64,000 bases of DNA from an uncultured SAR116 cluster alpha proteobacterium (lineage in GTDB: Bacteria > Pseudomonadota > Alphaproteobacteria > Puniceispirillales > Marisalimonadaceae). The stretch covers positions 124,001 through 188,000 of the forward strand of contig CACJQK010000001.1 in assembly GCA_902595515.1 (NCBI GenBank), written 5' to 3'. The notes beneath the pieces were generated by a model, which saw nothing but the letters and a program-made list of their open reading frames with translations, searched no databases and was not told where the DNA came from. Both the position numbers and the translations under genes were made by a program. Below, piece after piece: positions 34,475-43,121 of this stretch; position 1 is the first letter of the stretch, and each line of letters begins with the position of its first letter.

Positions 34475-35791
34475 ATGGACTTAATTAAACTAAGTGCAAA
34501 TGAAGCATTAAAAATGATGGAAGAAGATAGTCTTTCATCTGAAGAGTATGTTAAAGCATTTTTAAAACAAATAGAATTACGAGAAGATGATGTTGGTGCT
34601 TGGATTTTTTTAGATCCTAAACTTGCTTTAGAGCAAGCAAGAGAAGCAGATAAAAGACGGAAAGATAAAAGCGCAGGTAAATTAAACGGCCTCCCAATTG
34701 GTATTAAAGACATTATTGATACAAAAGATATGCCTACAGAAAATGGATCTCAATTATGCAAAAACAGAAAACCATCTACAGACGCTCATTTAGTTAGATT
34801 ACTGAGAGATGAAGGTGCTGTTATTATAGGTAAATGTGTTACAACTGAGTTTGCCTTGTCAGGTCCTGGTAAAACAAAAAACCCAAAAGATTTAGAATGC
34901 ACCCCAGGTGGCTCTTCATCGGGTTCTGCTGCTGCCGTTTCAGACTGTATGGTACCGTTAGCAATTGGATCACAAACAGGTGGTTCTGTTTTAAGACCCG
35001 CATCATTTACAGGTATATTAGGATTTAAACCAACATTTGGAACGATATCTAGATCTGGAATGTCACCAATTTCTCAAAGATTAGACCACCCTGGTATTTA
35101 TGCAAATTGTGTTGAAGACATAGACTTAGTTGCCTCAGTAATTTTATCATATGACAGTAATGATTTAGATATGATTCAAAATTACAAATATAAAAGGACT
35201 GTGAGTTTAAATAAGCCAATTAAATTTGGATTTGTTAGAGGGCCTGTTTGGACTTTCGGTGATGAGGATATGAAACATGGAATTGAAAAGTTTGTAAAAA
35301 ATGTACAACTTGATATTGAAGAGCTAGACCTTGGAAAAGATTTTGATGATGCAGCTAAAGCACACGAAATTATAATGAACGGATCAATTGCTAATTCTCT
35401 AATGAATTATTACCAAACTGATAAATCTAATCTTCACCCCTTTACTGTTAAAAGAATCGAATCAGGAATATCAGTATCAGCTAGTGACTACGTATCAGCA
35501 ATAGAACAAGCAAAAAAAATGGAAAAAACTTTAAAACAATTTTTTAAAAAATATGATGCTATTATTACTCCTGCAGCACCAGGACAAGCTCCTCGTGATC
35601 TAATGAATACTGGGAATGCAATTTTTAACGGATATTGGACTATGATGGGAGTTCCAGCAATCAGCCTTCCTTTTTTAAAAGGTAAAGATGATTTACCAAT
35701 TGGCATTCAATTTATTGCAAATTGGAGTGAGGATTTAAAATTGTTGGAAATATGTAAGTATATTTTAAAAAAAGAAAAGCTTGCTAACTAG
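34475..35791 (+). CDS. Amidase (amidase-signature family)
   Basis: A 438-residue amide hydrolase. The Ser-cisSer-Lys triad is visible: Lys78 in GLPIGIKD, the cis-serine within GGSSSGSAAA (residues 145-154), and nucleophile Ser171 in SQTGGSVLRPAS. The C-terminal part reads ITPAAPGQAPRDL and LPIGIQFIA, as in the family. It is more like a catabolic amidase than GatA, because no gatB/gatC is near and it is cotranscribed with ridA. GAAAGAGAG precedes the ATG. Confidence 0.92.
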   Translation: MDLIKLSANEALKMMEEDSLSSEEYVKAFLKQIELREDDVGAWIFLDPKLALEQAREADKRRKDKSAGKLNGLPIGIKDIIDTKDMPTENGSQLCKNRKPSTDAHLVRLLRDEGAVIIGKCVTTEFALSGPGKTKNPKDLECTPGGSSSGSAAAVSDCMVPLAIGSQTGGSVLRPASFTGILGFKPTFGTISRSGMSPISQRLDHPGIYANCVEDIDLVASVILSYDSNDLDMIQNYKYKRTVSLNKPIKFGFVRGPVWTFGDEDMKHGIEKFVKNVQLDIEELDLGKDFDDAAKAHEIIMNGSIANSLMNYYQTDKSNLHPFTVKRIESGISVSASDYVSAIEQAKKMEKTLKQFFKKYDAIITPAAPGQAPRDLMNTGNAIFNGYWTMMGVPAISLPFLKGKDDLPIGIQFIANWSEDLKLLEICKYILKKEKLAN

Positions 35792-35806
35792 AGAAGTCAG
35801 CAAGCT
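35778..35806 (-). terminator. Rho-independent terminator of the TRAP binding-protein transcript
   Basis: The stem AGCTTGCT (35778-35785) pairs with AGCAAGCT (35799-35806). Read on the minus strand the stem is followed by a long T-rich run (TTTTCTTTTTTT), so it ends the minus-strand dctP transcript. It overlaps the 3' end of the amidase gene and may stop that transcript too. Confidence 0.6.
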
Positions 35807-35821
35807 AAATTATTTATATAT

Positions 35822-36838
35822 TTAAAGTAAACCTATTTTCTTCATGTAAGAAAGATTTGACTCTAAAGCCTCTTTTGCGAGTGGGCTTTTTGATGCGGCA
35901 GAATTCCACGCCTCAACAGCGATTTGTCTGAACTTTGCTCTCTCACTAACTGGCCAGTCAATGATTGTTAAGTCACCGGCTGCCTTATCTTTTGCAACTT
36001 GAGCTCTACCGTCAAGGCCAGCATCTCTCAGCTTAGCTGTCCAAGTCATGTAGGTCCAAACTGTTAGGGCAGTTTGATGTTGTTTACTCAACTTATTAAA
36101 AACTTTCTTGTTAATAATAGTTTGTAGGTTGGCCATTGAGTGAATACCAGGGTAAAGTGGGTACTTTGCAATCTTATGAAAACCACTAGCATGATTGTTA
36201 ATATAAACAGAAGCATCAGCGGCATCAACAATACCCTTTTCTAGAGAAGTATAAACCTCAGAGAAAGGAATTGAAGAAGGTGAAGCACCTGCTCTTCTGA
36301 AAACATCAGCGGCTAAACCTTCAGGTGATCTAATCTTAACACCTTTAAGATCAGCTACGCCATTAATTGGAACCTTTGAAACAAGAGCTTCTTTTCCGTA
36401 AGGACCACAACCTAGAACAAGAATTTTACCTGGTAAAACGCTATCATATATTTTTTGAAGCATTTCTTTTCCACCACCGTGCATACAATATTCTTGATAT
36501 TGTTTCGGTGTATCGTAACCTGCAATCAAATCCCCCATAATTGCAAAAGCTGGGTCTCTTCCTGCAAAGTATGCAATAGCATTGAAATCGCCGTCTAGGA
36601 TACCGTTTGCAACCGCATCAATTGTTTCTCTGTGAGGTACAACAGACTTTGTTGGTAATCCTTCAATTTGTAATTTGCCATCAGTAAGATCTGATAATAT
36701 TTTTGCCTTTTCACCCATATAAGTATGAGCCCAGTCACCAGCTTTAGAACTCATTTGAAACTTAAGCTTCTTCGCACTAGCAGCGCCTGTAAAGGTAAGG
36801 CCAGCTACGATTAAAGCACTTATTAAATATTTTTTCAC
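35822..36838 (-). CDS. dctP: TRAP transporter substrate-binding protein (DctP family)
   Basis: A periplasmic binding protein for a tripartite ATP-independent transporter, 338 residues. I choose GTG 36838, which has a perfect AAGGAGG 7 bases upstream and opens a clean signal peptide (KKYLISALIVAGLTFTGAASA). The longer frame adds only 12 unlikely residues. The conserved arginine that salts the substrate carboxylate is in KGVKIRSPEG; PFSEVYTSLEKGIVDAAD is standard. It is divergent from the fused DctQM gene and follows a 40-codon membrane gene. Confidence 0.93.
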   Translation of the reverse strand: MKKYLISALIVAGLTFTGAASAKKLKFQMSSKAGDWAHTYMGEKAKILSDLTDGKLQIEGLPTKSVVPHRETIDAVANGILDGDFNAIAYFAGRDPAFAIMGDLIAGYDTPKQYQEYCMHGGGKEMLQKIYDSVLPGKILVLGCGPYGKEALVSKVPINGVADLKGVKIRSPEGLAADVFRRAGASPSSIPFSEVYTSLEKGIVDAADASVYINNHASGFHKIAKYPLYPGIHSMANLQTIINKKVFNKLSKQHQTALTVWTYMTWTAKLRDAGLDGRAQVAKDKAAGDLTIIDWPVSERAKFRQIAVEAWNSAASKSPLAKEALESNLSYMKKIGLL

Positions 36839-36860
36839 TATATTCCTCCTTTTGTGAAAA

Positions 36861-36983
36861 TTAGCTGAAACCATCAGCTATATAAAACATCATCCATGTA
36901 ATTAAAACCGCGAAAGCAAATCCAGCAATCCAAGCCCAGGGACCGTAAGTATCTACATGATCGCTTCTAACAGGTTTAGCCAA
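36861..36983 (-). CDS. Small single-span protein in the TRAP locus
   Basis: A short frame on the minus strand just before dctP, stop at 36861-36863. TTG 36983 has an ideal GGAGG spacing; an in-frame ATG at 37007 gives 48 residues but has no Shine-Dalgarno sequence. The product has RSDHVDTYGPWAWIAGFAFA and then a hydrophobic span and YIADGFS. Its strong ribosome site and position suggest a real protein made together with the binding protein, perhaps an accessory of the transporter. No family is recognised. Confidence 0.5.
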   Translation of the reverse strand: MAKPVRSDHVDTYGPWAWIAGFAFAVLITWMMFYIADGFS

Positions 36984-37028
36984 AATTTCCTCCTTGGTTC
37001 TTGACATACTAAAATTAATGTCTCTAAT

Positions 37029-37042
37029 AGATACTATTATAG
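37029..37042. promoter_or_regulatory. Promoter-like 14-mer shared with 34018-34031
   Basis: AGATACTATTATAG lies between the divergent dctP side and the dctQM gene. Its complement contains TATAAT, a perfect -10 hexamer reading toward the small-gene/dctP transcript, with TTGCAA 19 bases upstream as a weak -35. The identical 14-mer occurs at 34018-34031 in another divergent intergenic region. Confidence 0.4.
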
Positions 37043-37093
37043 TTCTTAATTCTAAGACAATTGCAAGTTAAAAATTCGTATGGGGGAAATTTA

Positions 37094-39151
37094 ATGGCAG
37101 AAACAGTCCAAAAGCAAAGTTTAGACTTGGATAACATGGAAAATTTTGAGACTGGGAAAGATCGTTTTGCCTTTTTTGACCATTTCAGTAAGTTTTCTGG
37201 GCTAGCTGTAGCACAACTTTATTTGATATGTGCTGCTGTGACAGGATACGAGGTTATATCAAGATACGTATTTGATGCCCCTACTCAGTGGGTATTTGAA
37301 GTTGTAATGGTTTTAGCTGCAACAGCATGGATGTTATCAGCTGCTTACGTAACTTTGCACAAACGTCATATTGGGATAACAGTCTTTTATATAATGGCAT
37401 CGGATAGAGGTAAATGGTGGCTTGATCTTATTGCGTATGTGGTTGGCATAATTGCACTATGGTTACTAATTGATGATTCAGTTATTCGTGCTCTAGATTC
37501 AGTTATGATGCTTGAAAAGGCTGGAAGTGCCTGGAATTCTCCACAGCCAATGATTTTAAAGTCTATGCTTACCATTGGTGCAACGACTTACATAATTCAA
37601 TTAATGATAAATCTATACAGGCATTTTAGTTCTGACATTGCAAAAAAAATAGTTTTAGGAATTTGTGGTTTGATAATTTTGAGAATCACTTGTGTTATAA
37701 TAGTCCACTTCATAGGAGAAGAGAGTTTCGCTGGATACATCAACTCCCTCTATGCCGCAGTCGGAAGTCATATTAATCCACAAGATTACCTTAACATGCA
37801 GGATATGAATATAGGTACAGCAAGCATATTAATTGTCGTATTAATGCTGGTATTGATGATGACAGGTATGCCTCTTGGAGTTGTAACCTTATTTGTGTCA
37901 GTTCTTAGTGCTCTTTGTTATTTTGGTTATGGAGGACTTTATTTAGTCTCTACCAATGCCTTTGGGCTATTAGAAAAATATCCATTAATTGCAGTACCGC
38001 TATTTGTATTAATGGCGTCTATTCTAGAAAGAGCTGGCGTAGCAGAGGATTTATTTGACGCTATGTCAATTTTTGCTGGAAAGCTTAGAGGTGGTGTTGC
38101 AATTCAAACAATTGCCGTTGCAGTTGTGTTAGCAGCAATGTCAGGTGTTATGGGTGGAGAAATTGTTATGCTAGGTTTAGTAGCTTTACCACAACTCTTG
38201 AGATTGGGTTATGACAGAAAAATGTCTATTGGTTTAATTTGTGCTTCTGGTGCATTAGCAACCCTTATTCCGCCTAGTATCATCATGATTATTTATGGCT
38301 TATCTGCTCAAGTAGCTATTGGAGATCTTTTTATGGCTGGAGCTGTTCCTGGTTTAATGCTTGCTGGCTTGTATGCTATCTATGTACTAGCAAGATGTAA
38401 TATTAACCCAGCAATGGCACCTACGGCAGAAGAAGTAGCAAAAGCAAGAAAAAAAGAAATGAAAATGTCTAAAGATAAACTCTATGCAGTTTTCTTAAGT
38501 ATCTTTTTAATATTCTGCGTTATGGGTTCAATTTATGGTGGAATTGCATCGGTAACCGAAGCTGCAGCAGTTGGAGTGTTAGGTGCTATTTTTGTTGCTT
38601 GGTTTAGAAACTCATACAGTTGGAATTTATTACAAGTAGCTCTTGCTGGAACAATGTCCACTGTTGGAACAATTATTTGGCTTATTTTAGGAGCAGTAGC
38701 ATTTGTTGGAATTTATAATCTTATAGGTGGCGCAGATTTCATGAGATCCTTGTTTTCAGGATTAGGATTGCCTGCTATAGGAATTGTTTTTGTTATGATG
38801 GGAATATTAGTTATCCTTGGAACTTTTATGGAGTGGATTGCAATAGCATTTATAACAGTTCCTGTGTTTGCTCCTGTTGTAGTTGGAATGGCACCAGAAT
38901 TAGGATTAGAGCCTGAGTGGGCAGCTGTGTGGTTTGGTGTGTTATTTGTTATGAATATTCAGATTTATTTTCTTTCACCACCATTTGGACCTGCATGTTT
39001 TTGGTTAAAATCCGTTGCACCAGCAGATATAACCTTACAAGAAATTTTTGTATCTGTTCTTCCGTTTATAGCTCTACAAATAACGGGAATGTTATTAGTT
39101 ATGTTTTATCCAGACATTGCTCTTTGGTTTCCAAAGTGGCTTGGTTCATAG
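37094..39151 (+). CDS. dctM: TRAP transporter, fused small and large permease (DctQM)
   Basis: A 685-residue fused permease. I choose ATG 37094 behind GGGGGAAA. The N-terminal part (to about residue 180) is a four-span DctQ-like domain with SRYVFDAPTQWVFEV. The rest is a DctM domain with about twelve spans, recognised by LMMTGMPLGVVTLFVS, PLIAVPLFVLMASILERAG, LATLIPPSIIMIIYG and the C-terminal IQIYFLSPPFGPACF. Together with the binding protein and an ion gradient it imports a carboxylate. It is divergent from dctP, and its 3' end overlaps the convergent terC by six bases. Confidence 0.93.
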   Translation: MAETVQKQSLDLDNMENFETGKDRFAFFDHFSKFSGLAVAQLYLICAAVTGYEVISRYVFDAPTQWVFEVVMVLAATAWMLSAAYVTLHKRHIGITVFYIMASDRGKWWLDLIAYVVGIIALWLLIDDSVIRALDSVMMLEKAGSAWNSPQPMILKSMLTIGATTYIIQLMINLYRHFSSDIAKKIVLGICGLIILRITCVIIVHFIGEESFAGYINSLYAAVGSHINPQDYLNMQDMNIGTASILIVVLMLVLMMTGMPLGVVTLFVSVLSALCYFGYGGLYLVSTNAFGLLEKYPLIAVPLFVLMASILERAGVAEDLFDAMSIFAGKLRGGVAIQTIAVAVVLAAMSGVMGGEIVMLGLVALPQLLRLGYDRKMSIGLICASGALATLIPPSIIMIIYGLSAQVAIGDLFMAGAVPGLMLAGLYAIYVLARCNINPAMAPTAEEVAKARKKEMKMSKDKLYAVFLSIFLIFCVMGSIYGGIASVTEAAAVGVLGAIFVAWFRNSYSWNLLQVALAGTMSTVGTIIWLILGAVAFVGIYNLIGGADFMRSLFSGLGLPAIGIVFVMMGILVILGTFMEWIAIAFITVPVFAPVVVGMAPELGLEPEWAAVWFGVLFVMNIQIYFLSPPFGPACFWLKSVAPADITLQEIFVSVLPFIALQITGMLLVMFYPDIALWFPKWLGS

Positions 39152-39754
39152 ATAGTTATTGATATAAGGATAAATTTGCATCCAACCATCTAAAGTCATT
39201 TTAGATGAGAGGTAGACTAAAAAAGCAAGACCTAAATATGATAGCCATTTAAACTTAGTTAATAATTTAACTATAGCTGTTGCAAACAAAGCCATTATTA
39301 AAATGGCAAAGGCAATGCCTAAGATCAATAAAGTCTTATTATCTCTTGCAATTGCTGTAATAGCTATAACATTATCAAGAGACATTGAAATGTCAGCTAT
39401 AATGATAGTTATAAGCGCTCCTTTTAATCCTTTGCCTGATACATCTTTTTGGAGCTTTTCTTTGTCTTCTTCTGATGAAGAGAATTCTTTTATATCATTA
39501 TAAAATTTCCAACAAACCCAAAAAAGTAATAACCCACCTAATAAAAGTAATCCTGGTATACTAATTAAATAAGAAGCAACAAGAGCAAATAAAATTCTTA
39601 ATACGGCAGCAGCCATCAACCCAATGAATATAACTTTTTTACGACTTTCTTCAGGAACTGCCGCGGCTGCCATTCCAATTATTAGCGCATTGTCTCCTGA
39701 TAGCACAATATCAGCTATTATAATCTGAGTAATATCTAACATCCACTCTAACAC
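39146..39754 (-). CDS. TerC-family integral membrane protein
   Basis: A 202-residue membrane protein with about seven spans. The family motifs SGDNALIIGMAA (about residues 19-30) and SLDNVIAI (about residues 125-132) carry the conserved aspartates and asparagines thought to bind metal. The start is GTG at 39754 with GGAG 7 bases ahead. TerC/Alx relatives are linked to manganese export and exoenzyme metallation; no yybP-ykoY-type riboswitch was seen upstream. Confidence 0.9.
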   Translation of the reverse strand: MLEWMLDITQIIIADIVLSGDNALIIGMAAAAVPEESRKKVIFIGLMAAAVLRILFALVASYLISIPGLLLLGGLLLFWVCWKFYNDIKEFSSSEEDKEKLQKDVSGKGLKGALITIIIADISMSLDNVIAITAIARDNKTLLILGIAFAILIMALFATAIVKLLTKFKWLSYLGLAFLVYLSSKMTLDGWMQIYPYINNYL

Positions 39755-39884
39755 AATATGTCTCCACTCGATGACGGTTAAGTAACATTGTTTAGACTTT
39801 TTATCAATTATGTCATTATTTTAATAAAGTAATAAATTGGAATTATATTGATATGAAAATAGAAATATCTATTATAAATCTTCG

Positions 39885-41501
39885 ATGAAAGAAAAGAGTA
39901 TGAATGAAACATTTGATTATATAATTGTTGGTGCAGGTTCAGCAGGTTGTGCCGTAGCTAATAGATTATCTGAAAACGCCAATAATAATGTACTACTAAT
40001 CGAAGCTGGCAGGTCATCACATCCGTTATCAAGACTTCCAGCAAGCTTTGCTCTTTTAATTGATAATCCATTAGCCAATTGGAGATATAGATCAGAGCCA
40101 GAGGCAAATACTTCAAATCGAAAAATACCAATACCAAGAGGTAAATTACTTGGAGGCTCGAGTTCAATTAACGGATTAGTATATGTCAGAGGTAATAAAC
40201 TGGATTATGATACGTGGGCACAAATGGGAAATACAGGTTGGTCATATGACGATGTCTTACCTTTTTTTAAAAAAATGGAAAGCTATCAGGGAAATACTTC
40301 GGAATTAAGAGGAGTAGAAGGACCATTAAAAGTCACAGAAGTGACAGATAGAAACCCAATCTATAATGGTTTATTTAAAGCAGCAGAAGAAATACAAATA
40401 CCTGTTAATAAAGATTATAATGGACAGGATCAAGAAGGTATAGGTTACACTCAAACTACAATCTATAAAGGTGAAAGAATGAGTGCAGAAGTTGCTTATT
40501 TAAGGCCAATAAAATCTAGAAAAAATCTAACCATAATTACAAATAGTCTTGTTAAAAAACTTCTTTTTGATGGTAAGAAATGTATTGGTCTTGAGGTTAA
40601 AAATAAAAATAAAATAATTAAGTATTCTGTTTCAAAAGAAATAATTCTGTCTGGTGGAGCAATAAATTCCCCTCAAATTCTTGAATTGTCAGGTATCGGT
40701 AGAAGAGATGTTTTGGAAGAAAAAAATATACCAGTAATACATGAACTTAATGGTGTTGGAGAAAATTTAAGAGACCATATTGCACCAAGAATTATTTATA
40801 AAATTACAAAACCTGGAATAGCTTATAATGACAAAGCAAGAGGTATTAACCTTGTAAAACAGGTCGCAAACTATATATTTAAAAGAGATGGATTTTTAAC
40901 ATTGCCATCAGCACCTGTAGTAGGTTTTTTTAAAACTAGAAAAGAATTAGCTGCTCCAGATATCCAGGCTCACTTTATACCCTACAAAGTTGTATTGGAG
41001 AACGGTAAAAGAAAGTTAGGCGAGCAACCTGGCATTACTTGCACTGTAAATCAAAACTTACCCGAGAGTAAGGGTAGTATTCACATAAAGTCTGATGACC
41101 CGGAAGACTCACCGAGGATAAAATATAACTTCTTATCAAGCTCTTTGGATAGACATACACTAATTTCTGGAGTTAAACTAATTAGGAGAATTATGGGTTC
41201 AACTACAATGAAAGAATTCTGTGGTGAAGAAATACAGCCTGGAGAAAATTTTAATTCAGACGAAAAAATACTTCAATTTATAAGGGATAAAGCTGAAACA
41301 GTTTACCACCCTGTAGGGACATGTAAAATGGGATTTGACCAAGAATCCGTTGTCGATAAAAATTTAAAGGTTCATGGAATAAAAGGTCTTCGTATAGCAG
41401 ATGCTTCAATTATGCCAACATTAGTGTCAGGAAATACTAATGCTGCTTGCATGATGATTGGAGAACGTTGTGCTGACTTTATATTAAACAATTTGAAATG
41501 A
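39885..41501 (+). CDS. GMC oxidoreductase (choline-dehydrogenase-like)
   Basis: An FAD-linked alcohol dehydrogenase or oxidase of 538 residues. FAD binds at DYIIVGAGSAGCAVANRLSE (about residues 11-30). GMC signature 1 is in PRGKLLGGSSSINGLVYVRG, and signature 2 is GGAINSPQILELSGIG. The catalytic His is in VYHPVGTCKMG and the partner Asn in SGNTNAACMMIG. ATG 39900 is an alternative start. It overlaps the next gene by four bases, so it is translationally coupled to a methyltransferase. The substrate could be choline or another alcohol; no betB is next to it. Confidence 0.9.
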   Translation: MKEKSMNETFDYIIVGAGSAGCAVANRLSENANNNVLLIEAGRSSHPLSRLPASFALLIDNPLANWRYRSEPEANTSNRKIPIPRGKLLGGSSSINGLVYVRGNKLDYDTWAQMGNTGWSYDDVLPFFKKMESYQGNTSELRGVEGPLKVTEVTDRNPIYNGLFKAAEEIQIPVNKDYNGQDQEGIGYTQTTIYKGERMSAEVAYLRPIKSRKNLTIITNSLVKKLLFDGKKCIGLEVKNKNKIIKYSVSKEIILSGGAINSPQILELSGIGRRDVLEEKNIPVIHELNGVGENLRDHIAPRIIYKITKPGIAYNDKARGINLVKQVANYIFKRDGFLTLPSAPVVGFFKTRKELAAPDIQAHFIPYKVVLENGKRKLGEQPGITCTVNQNLPESKGSIHIKSDDPEDSPRIKYNFLSSSLDRHTLISGVKLIRRIMGSTTMKEFCGEEIQPGENFNSDEKILQFIRDKAETVYHPVGTCKMGFDQESVVDKNLKVHGIKGLRIADASIMPTLVSGNTNAACMMIGERCADFILNNLK

Positions 41502-42322
41502 TAAATAGATCTGATTTAGAAAATTTTTGGACCCGAGGAGACATTCATACAAGAATCCATAAAGCAATGTCAGAAGCTGGTTTAAATGAGAAAAAATTAG
41601 AAATTGAAGATTTATTTCCTATTGATCAGTATCACGCTCGAGGGATTGCAGCAACTATAGATCTCGGGAAAAGGATGCCAATATCTGAAAATCAAAGAAT
41701 TATAGATATTGGATGTGGACTTGGAGGACCTGCAAGATATTTTGCAAAACAATTTAAATGTTTAATAACAGGAATAGACATAACACCTAGCTTTATAGAA
41801 ATTGGTAATAAGTTTAACAATCTTACTTCAATGTCCAAGAAAGTATCACTTCAAATAGGAAATGGTGAAACTTTAGATTTTGAGGATGAAGCTTTTGACG
41901 GCGGATATTCACAACATGTAACTATGAATATCAAAAACAGAAAAGATTTTTTTTTGGAAGCATATAGAGTTTTAAAAAAAGGGACTTTTTTTGCTTTTTC
42001 AGAACATGGATTAGGGCCAAAAGGAAATCCAATTTTCCCATTACCATGGGCAGACACATCTGAGATGAGTTTTTTATTGTCTCCTGAAAGTACAATATCG
42101 TTATTAAAAGAAATTGGATTTTATGATATTCAAATTATTGAAACATCTGAGAAATATATCTCTGGCTATGAAAAAATGATTGATAATAAGTCTAAAAAGG
42201 ACAAGCCTATTCTTGGAATTCATGTGATTGGTGGAGCTACCATGAAACAAAGATCTATAAACTCAATGAAGTCTATTAAAGAAAAACGTACATTACCATT
42301 TGAAATTGTATGTAAAAAATAA
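41498..42322 (+). CDS. SAM-dependent methyltransferase (sarcosine/dimethylglycine-type fold)
   Basis: A 274-residue class I methyltransferase. The motif I IIDIGCGLGGPARYF (about residues 67-81) and the preceding FPIDQYHARGIAAT are seen in sarcosine/dimethylglycine N-methyltransferases and related enzymes. The later motif is DEAFDGGYSQHVTMNI. ATG overlaps the stop of the GMC gene (ATGA). The linked pair suggests methylation and oxidation of the same kind of small molecule, such as an amino alcohol, but this is inference. Confidence 0.8.
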   Translation: MINRSDLENFWTRGDIHTRIHKAMSEAGLNEKKLEIEDLFPIDQYHARGIAATIDLGKRMPISENQRIIDIGCGLGGPARYFAKQFKCLITGIDITPSFIEIGNKFNNLTSMSKKVSLQIGNGETLDFEDEAFDGGYSQHVTMNIKNRKDFFLEAYRVLKKGTFFAFSEHGLGPKGNPIFPLPWADTSEMSFLLSPESTISLLKEIGFYDIQIIETSEKYISGYEKMIDNKSKKDKPILGIHVIGGATMKQRSINSMKSIKEKRTLPFEIVCKK

Positions 42323-42330
42323 TTTTAAAA

Positions 42331-43023
42331 CTAAAAGTTCAAAATTATTCTTTTATTCATTTTACCTTTGTTTTCTATTTTTACAGATTTAACGTAATCA
42401 ATCTCAGATGTTTTATTCACATGTGTTCCGCCACATGGCTGAAAATCAATATTATCTCCAATTTTTATCATTCTTATTTGTCCAGACCCTCTTGGCGGTT
42501 TTACAGCCATAGTTCTAACTAATTCTGGGTTTTCGTCTAACTCTTTATCTGTAATGCTTGAAATATAAATTGAATAGTCTTTATCGATTAATCGATTAAT
42601 TTTGTTTAACACATCTTCTTTGTCAGGCTTACTTTCAAGATCAAAGTCTAGACGACCTCTTCCGTCACCTATAGATCCTCCCGTAACAGGAAAAGGTATA
42701 ATTGAACATAATAGATGAAGTGAAGTATGCACTTTCATGTGACTATATCTTTTTACCCAATTTAAATTTAATTTGACCTGTTCATTTTTGTTTAGACCAT
42801 CAATATTTTCAACTAAATGAACTAATTTATTGTCAATATATTTAGTTCCATTAATGTTAATATTTTGATTATCTACTGAAATTGAACCATCATCTCCAGG
42901 CTGTCCACCACCCTCTGGATAAAAAATAGTTTCATTTAGAACTAAACCTTCAGACACAATTTCAGATATAATTGTATTATGCTCTTTCAAATATGAATCG
43001 TTTCTGAATAACTCAATTGTCAT
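42331..43023 (-). CDS. Alanyl-tRNA editing protein (AlaX type)
   Basis: A free-standing trans-editing enzyme that hydrolyses mischarged Ser- or Gly-tRNA-Ala. The 230-residue protein contains only the editing core: the first zinc half-site HTSLH (in KVHTSLHLLC, about residue 98), the second CGGTH (in FQPCGGTHVNKT, about residue 203) and, at the N-terminus, FYPEGGGQPGDDGSI. There is no aminoacylation domain. Confidence 0.92.
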   Translation of the reverse strand: MTIELFRNDSYLKEHNTIISEIVSEGLVLNETIFYPEGGGQPGDDGSISVDNQNININGTKYIDNKLVHLVENIDGLNKNEQVKLNLNWVKRYSHMKVHTSLHLLCSIIPFPVTGGSIGDGRGRLDFDLESKPDKEDVLNKINRLIDKDYSIYISSITDKELDENPELVRTMAVKPPRGSGQIRMIKIGDNIDFQPCGGTHVNKTSEIDYVKSVKIENKGKMNKRIILNF

Positions 43024-43121
43024 TTTATTACCTTTGATATATCCTAGACTTTATTAACAAATCTCAAAATAGAATTTTATAAAAATTTGCTAAATTGTAA
43101 ATAAATTTGAAGGATAATAAA

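Noticed and set aside
39755-39884. Possible manganese (yybP-ykoY) riboswitch upstream of terC
   Set aside because: No conserved stem-loop pattern could be recognised, and the gap is simply AT-rich.
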